6,519 nt of DNA. Origin: CAVDWX01 sp963612735 (GTDB lineage Bacteria > Bacillota_I > Bacilli_A > RFN20 > CAG-826). The position numbers were made by a program, and so were the translations under genes. The DNA is taken from positions 1-6,519 of the forward strand of contig CAVDWX010000054.1 of assembly GCA_963612735.1 (NCBI GenBank), given 5' to 3'. This document shows, in pieces, positions 5,871 to 6,519 of the stretch. The notes beneath the pieces are model-generated. The model searched no databases. It was not told the origin of the DNA and was given only the letters and a program-made list of their open reading frames with translations. How positions within the stretch are numbered: position 1 is the first letter of the stretch; each line of letters begins with the position of its first letter.

Positions 5871-6519
5871 ATGTTTATTTTTGATGGTTTAATTAAGAAA
5901 ATAAATAACATCAATAATTCATACCCTTATCAAAAATTAAAGATTAATAACCAATTTTTTAAAGAGAATCCTAACCAATTTATTTTTAATAGTGATAAAG
6001 CGTTTGAATTAGGTGCTTCTCCTTATTATGGACTTACTTTAAATTTATTAACGGATGAAAATATCGATGATGAAATAATGCTTTATGGGGATGATATATC
6101 TTCTTTTAATAATGATTCATCATACGCTCGAATAGTGCTTTTAAGCATTGATAATGATTTGATTGGGGAAGGAAATGTTTTATATAACAATATTCGTAAG
6201 GTCGAATATGTTAAATATCATTTTTGTTTAGATGGAGTGATGGTTAAAGAATCAGCATTCAATAAAAGAGAAACGTTACTTATATCTAAGCAAGCTTTAA
6301 AAGACAATAATGTTGATTTTTCACTTCTTGGTAGTTATATCATTACTAAATACAAGACCTTACCATTTGTTAAAAATGTGAAAGTTATTTTTATCACTTT
6401 AAAAGATTATCCATATGATAAATTAGCTCCACTTATTATTGAAAATGAAAATATTATCAAGGCTTTAGACCATATTTTGAATAAATTTAAGATGGATTGC
6501 TCTTCATGCTCTTTACAAG
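5871..6519 (+). CDS. Putative divergent acetyl-CoA synthase (AcsB/CdhC-like) A-cluster protein, 3'-truncated by the window end
   Basis: The ORF starts at ATG 5871 and stays open to the window edge (216 full codons). From memory of Moorella AcsB and archaeal CdhC, the following align in order and at similar spacing: AFELG (44-48) with AFELV; IDDEIMLYGDDI (65-76) with the ITDGKIEVIGPDI region; RETLLISKQAL (133-143) and VDFSLLG (148-154) with the segment containing LRVSKDA and a conserved Gly; NVKVIFIT (169-176) with RVQVTIFT; and finally D-C210-S-S-C213 with YSCVLC, whose cysteines (C506, C509 in Moorella) bind the Ni-Ni-[4Fe-4S] A-cluster. About 165 residues separate FEL from the first Cys in both. 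The large N-terminal CODH-contact domain of bacterial AcsB is absent, as in CdhC. No good Shine-Dalgarno is seen, so coupling to the preceding gene is likely. This gene is much more AT-rich than genes 4-6. The remaining cluster ligands lie outside the window, so the assignment is strong for fold but unproven for activity. Confidence 0.65.
   Translation, partial: MFIFDGLIKKINNINNSYPYQKLKINNQFFKENPNQFIFNSDKAFELGASPYYGLTLNLLTDENIDDEIMLYGDDISSFNNDSSYARIVLLSIDNDLIGEGNVLYNNIRKVEYVKYHFCLDGVMVKESAFNKRETLLISKQALKDNNVDFSLLGSYIITKYKTLPFVKNVKVIFITLKDYPYDKLAPLIIENENIIKALDHILNKFKMDCSSCSLQ

Noticed and set aside
1..6519. Mollicutes genetic code (TGA as Trp)
   Set aside because: No in-frame TGA occurs in any gene and all Trp codons are TGG, so the standard bacterial code explains everything.

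Overview
The window is AT-rich DNA from what looks like a strictly anaerobic, low-GC Gram-positive bacterium (Firmicutes, perhaps a gut Bacilli/Erysipelotrichia- or Mollicutes-related lineage). The evidence is Shine-Dalgarno sites of the AAGGAG type, very tight same-strand gene packing, TAA as the stop of all eight genes whose ends are visible, tryptophan always encoded by TGG (so code 11, not the Mycoplasma code), and oxygen-sensitive Fe-S and nickel protein families. The lineage call is inference; the sequence contains no marker gene that fixes it.

Layout, all on the + strand. Positions 1-590 hold the 3' part of an acyl-ACP thioesterase gene. Positions 591-923 are non-coding and carry AT-rich repeats and a candidate promoter. 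From 924 to the window end there is one apparent operon of eight genes, with gaps of 15 bases or less or short overlaps: (1) a 66-residue His-cluster protein resembling the nickel site of CooJ; (2) a CooT-type nickel-binding protein; (3) a CooC/AcsF-type deviant Walker A ATPase with the CxC metal motif; (4) and (5) two proteins of the 2-hydroxyacyl-CoA dehydratase (HgdB/DCCP) superfamily; (6) their ASKHA-type ATP-dependent activase (HgdC family); (7) a 72-residue membrane protein; (8) an ORF running off the window end that I read as a divergent acetyl-CoA synthase (AcsB/CdhC) A-cluster protein, cut just after a C-x2-C pair.

How the genes may work together: genes 1-3 correspond to the nickel-maturation trio CooJ, CooT and CooC, normally found with Ni-CO dehydrogenase, but no CO dehydrogenase catalytic subunit is present here. 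The nickel client in view is the acetyl-CoA-synthase-like gene 8. Between the maturation genes and gene 8 sits a complete ATP-driven low-potential electron-transfer machine (activase plus a two-subunit Fe-S acceptor). My working hypothesis is a CODH-independent nickel enzyme system in which the HgdB-like pair either reductively activates the A-cluster-like site or carries out a difficult reduction whose product or electrons reach it. The family assignments of genes 2, 3, 4, 5 and 6 are firm; those of genes 1 and 8 rest on motif alignment from memory; the joint function is inference.
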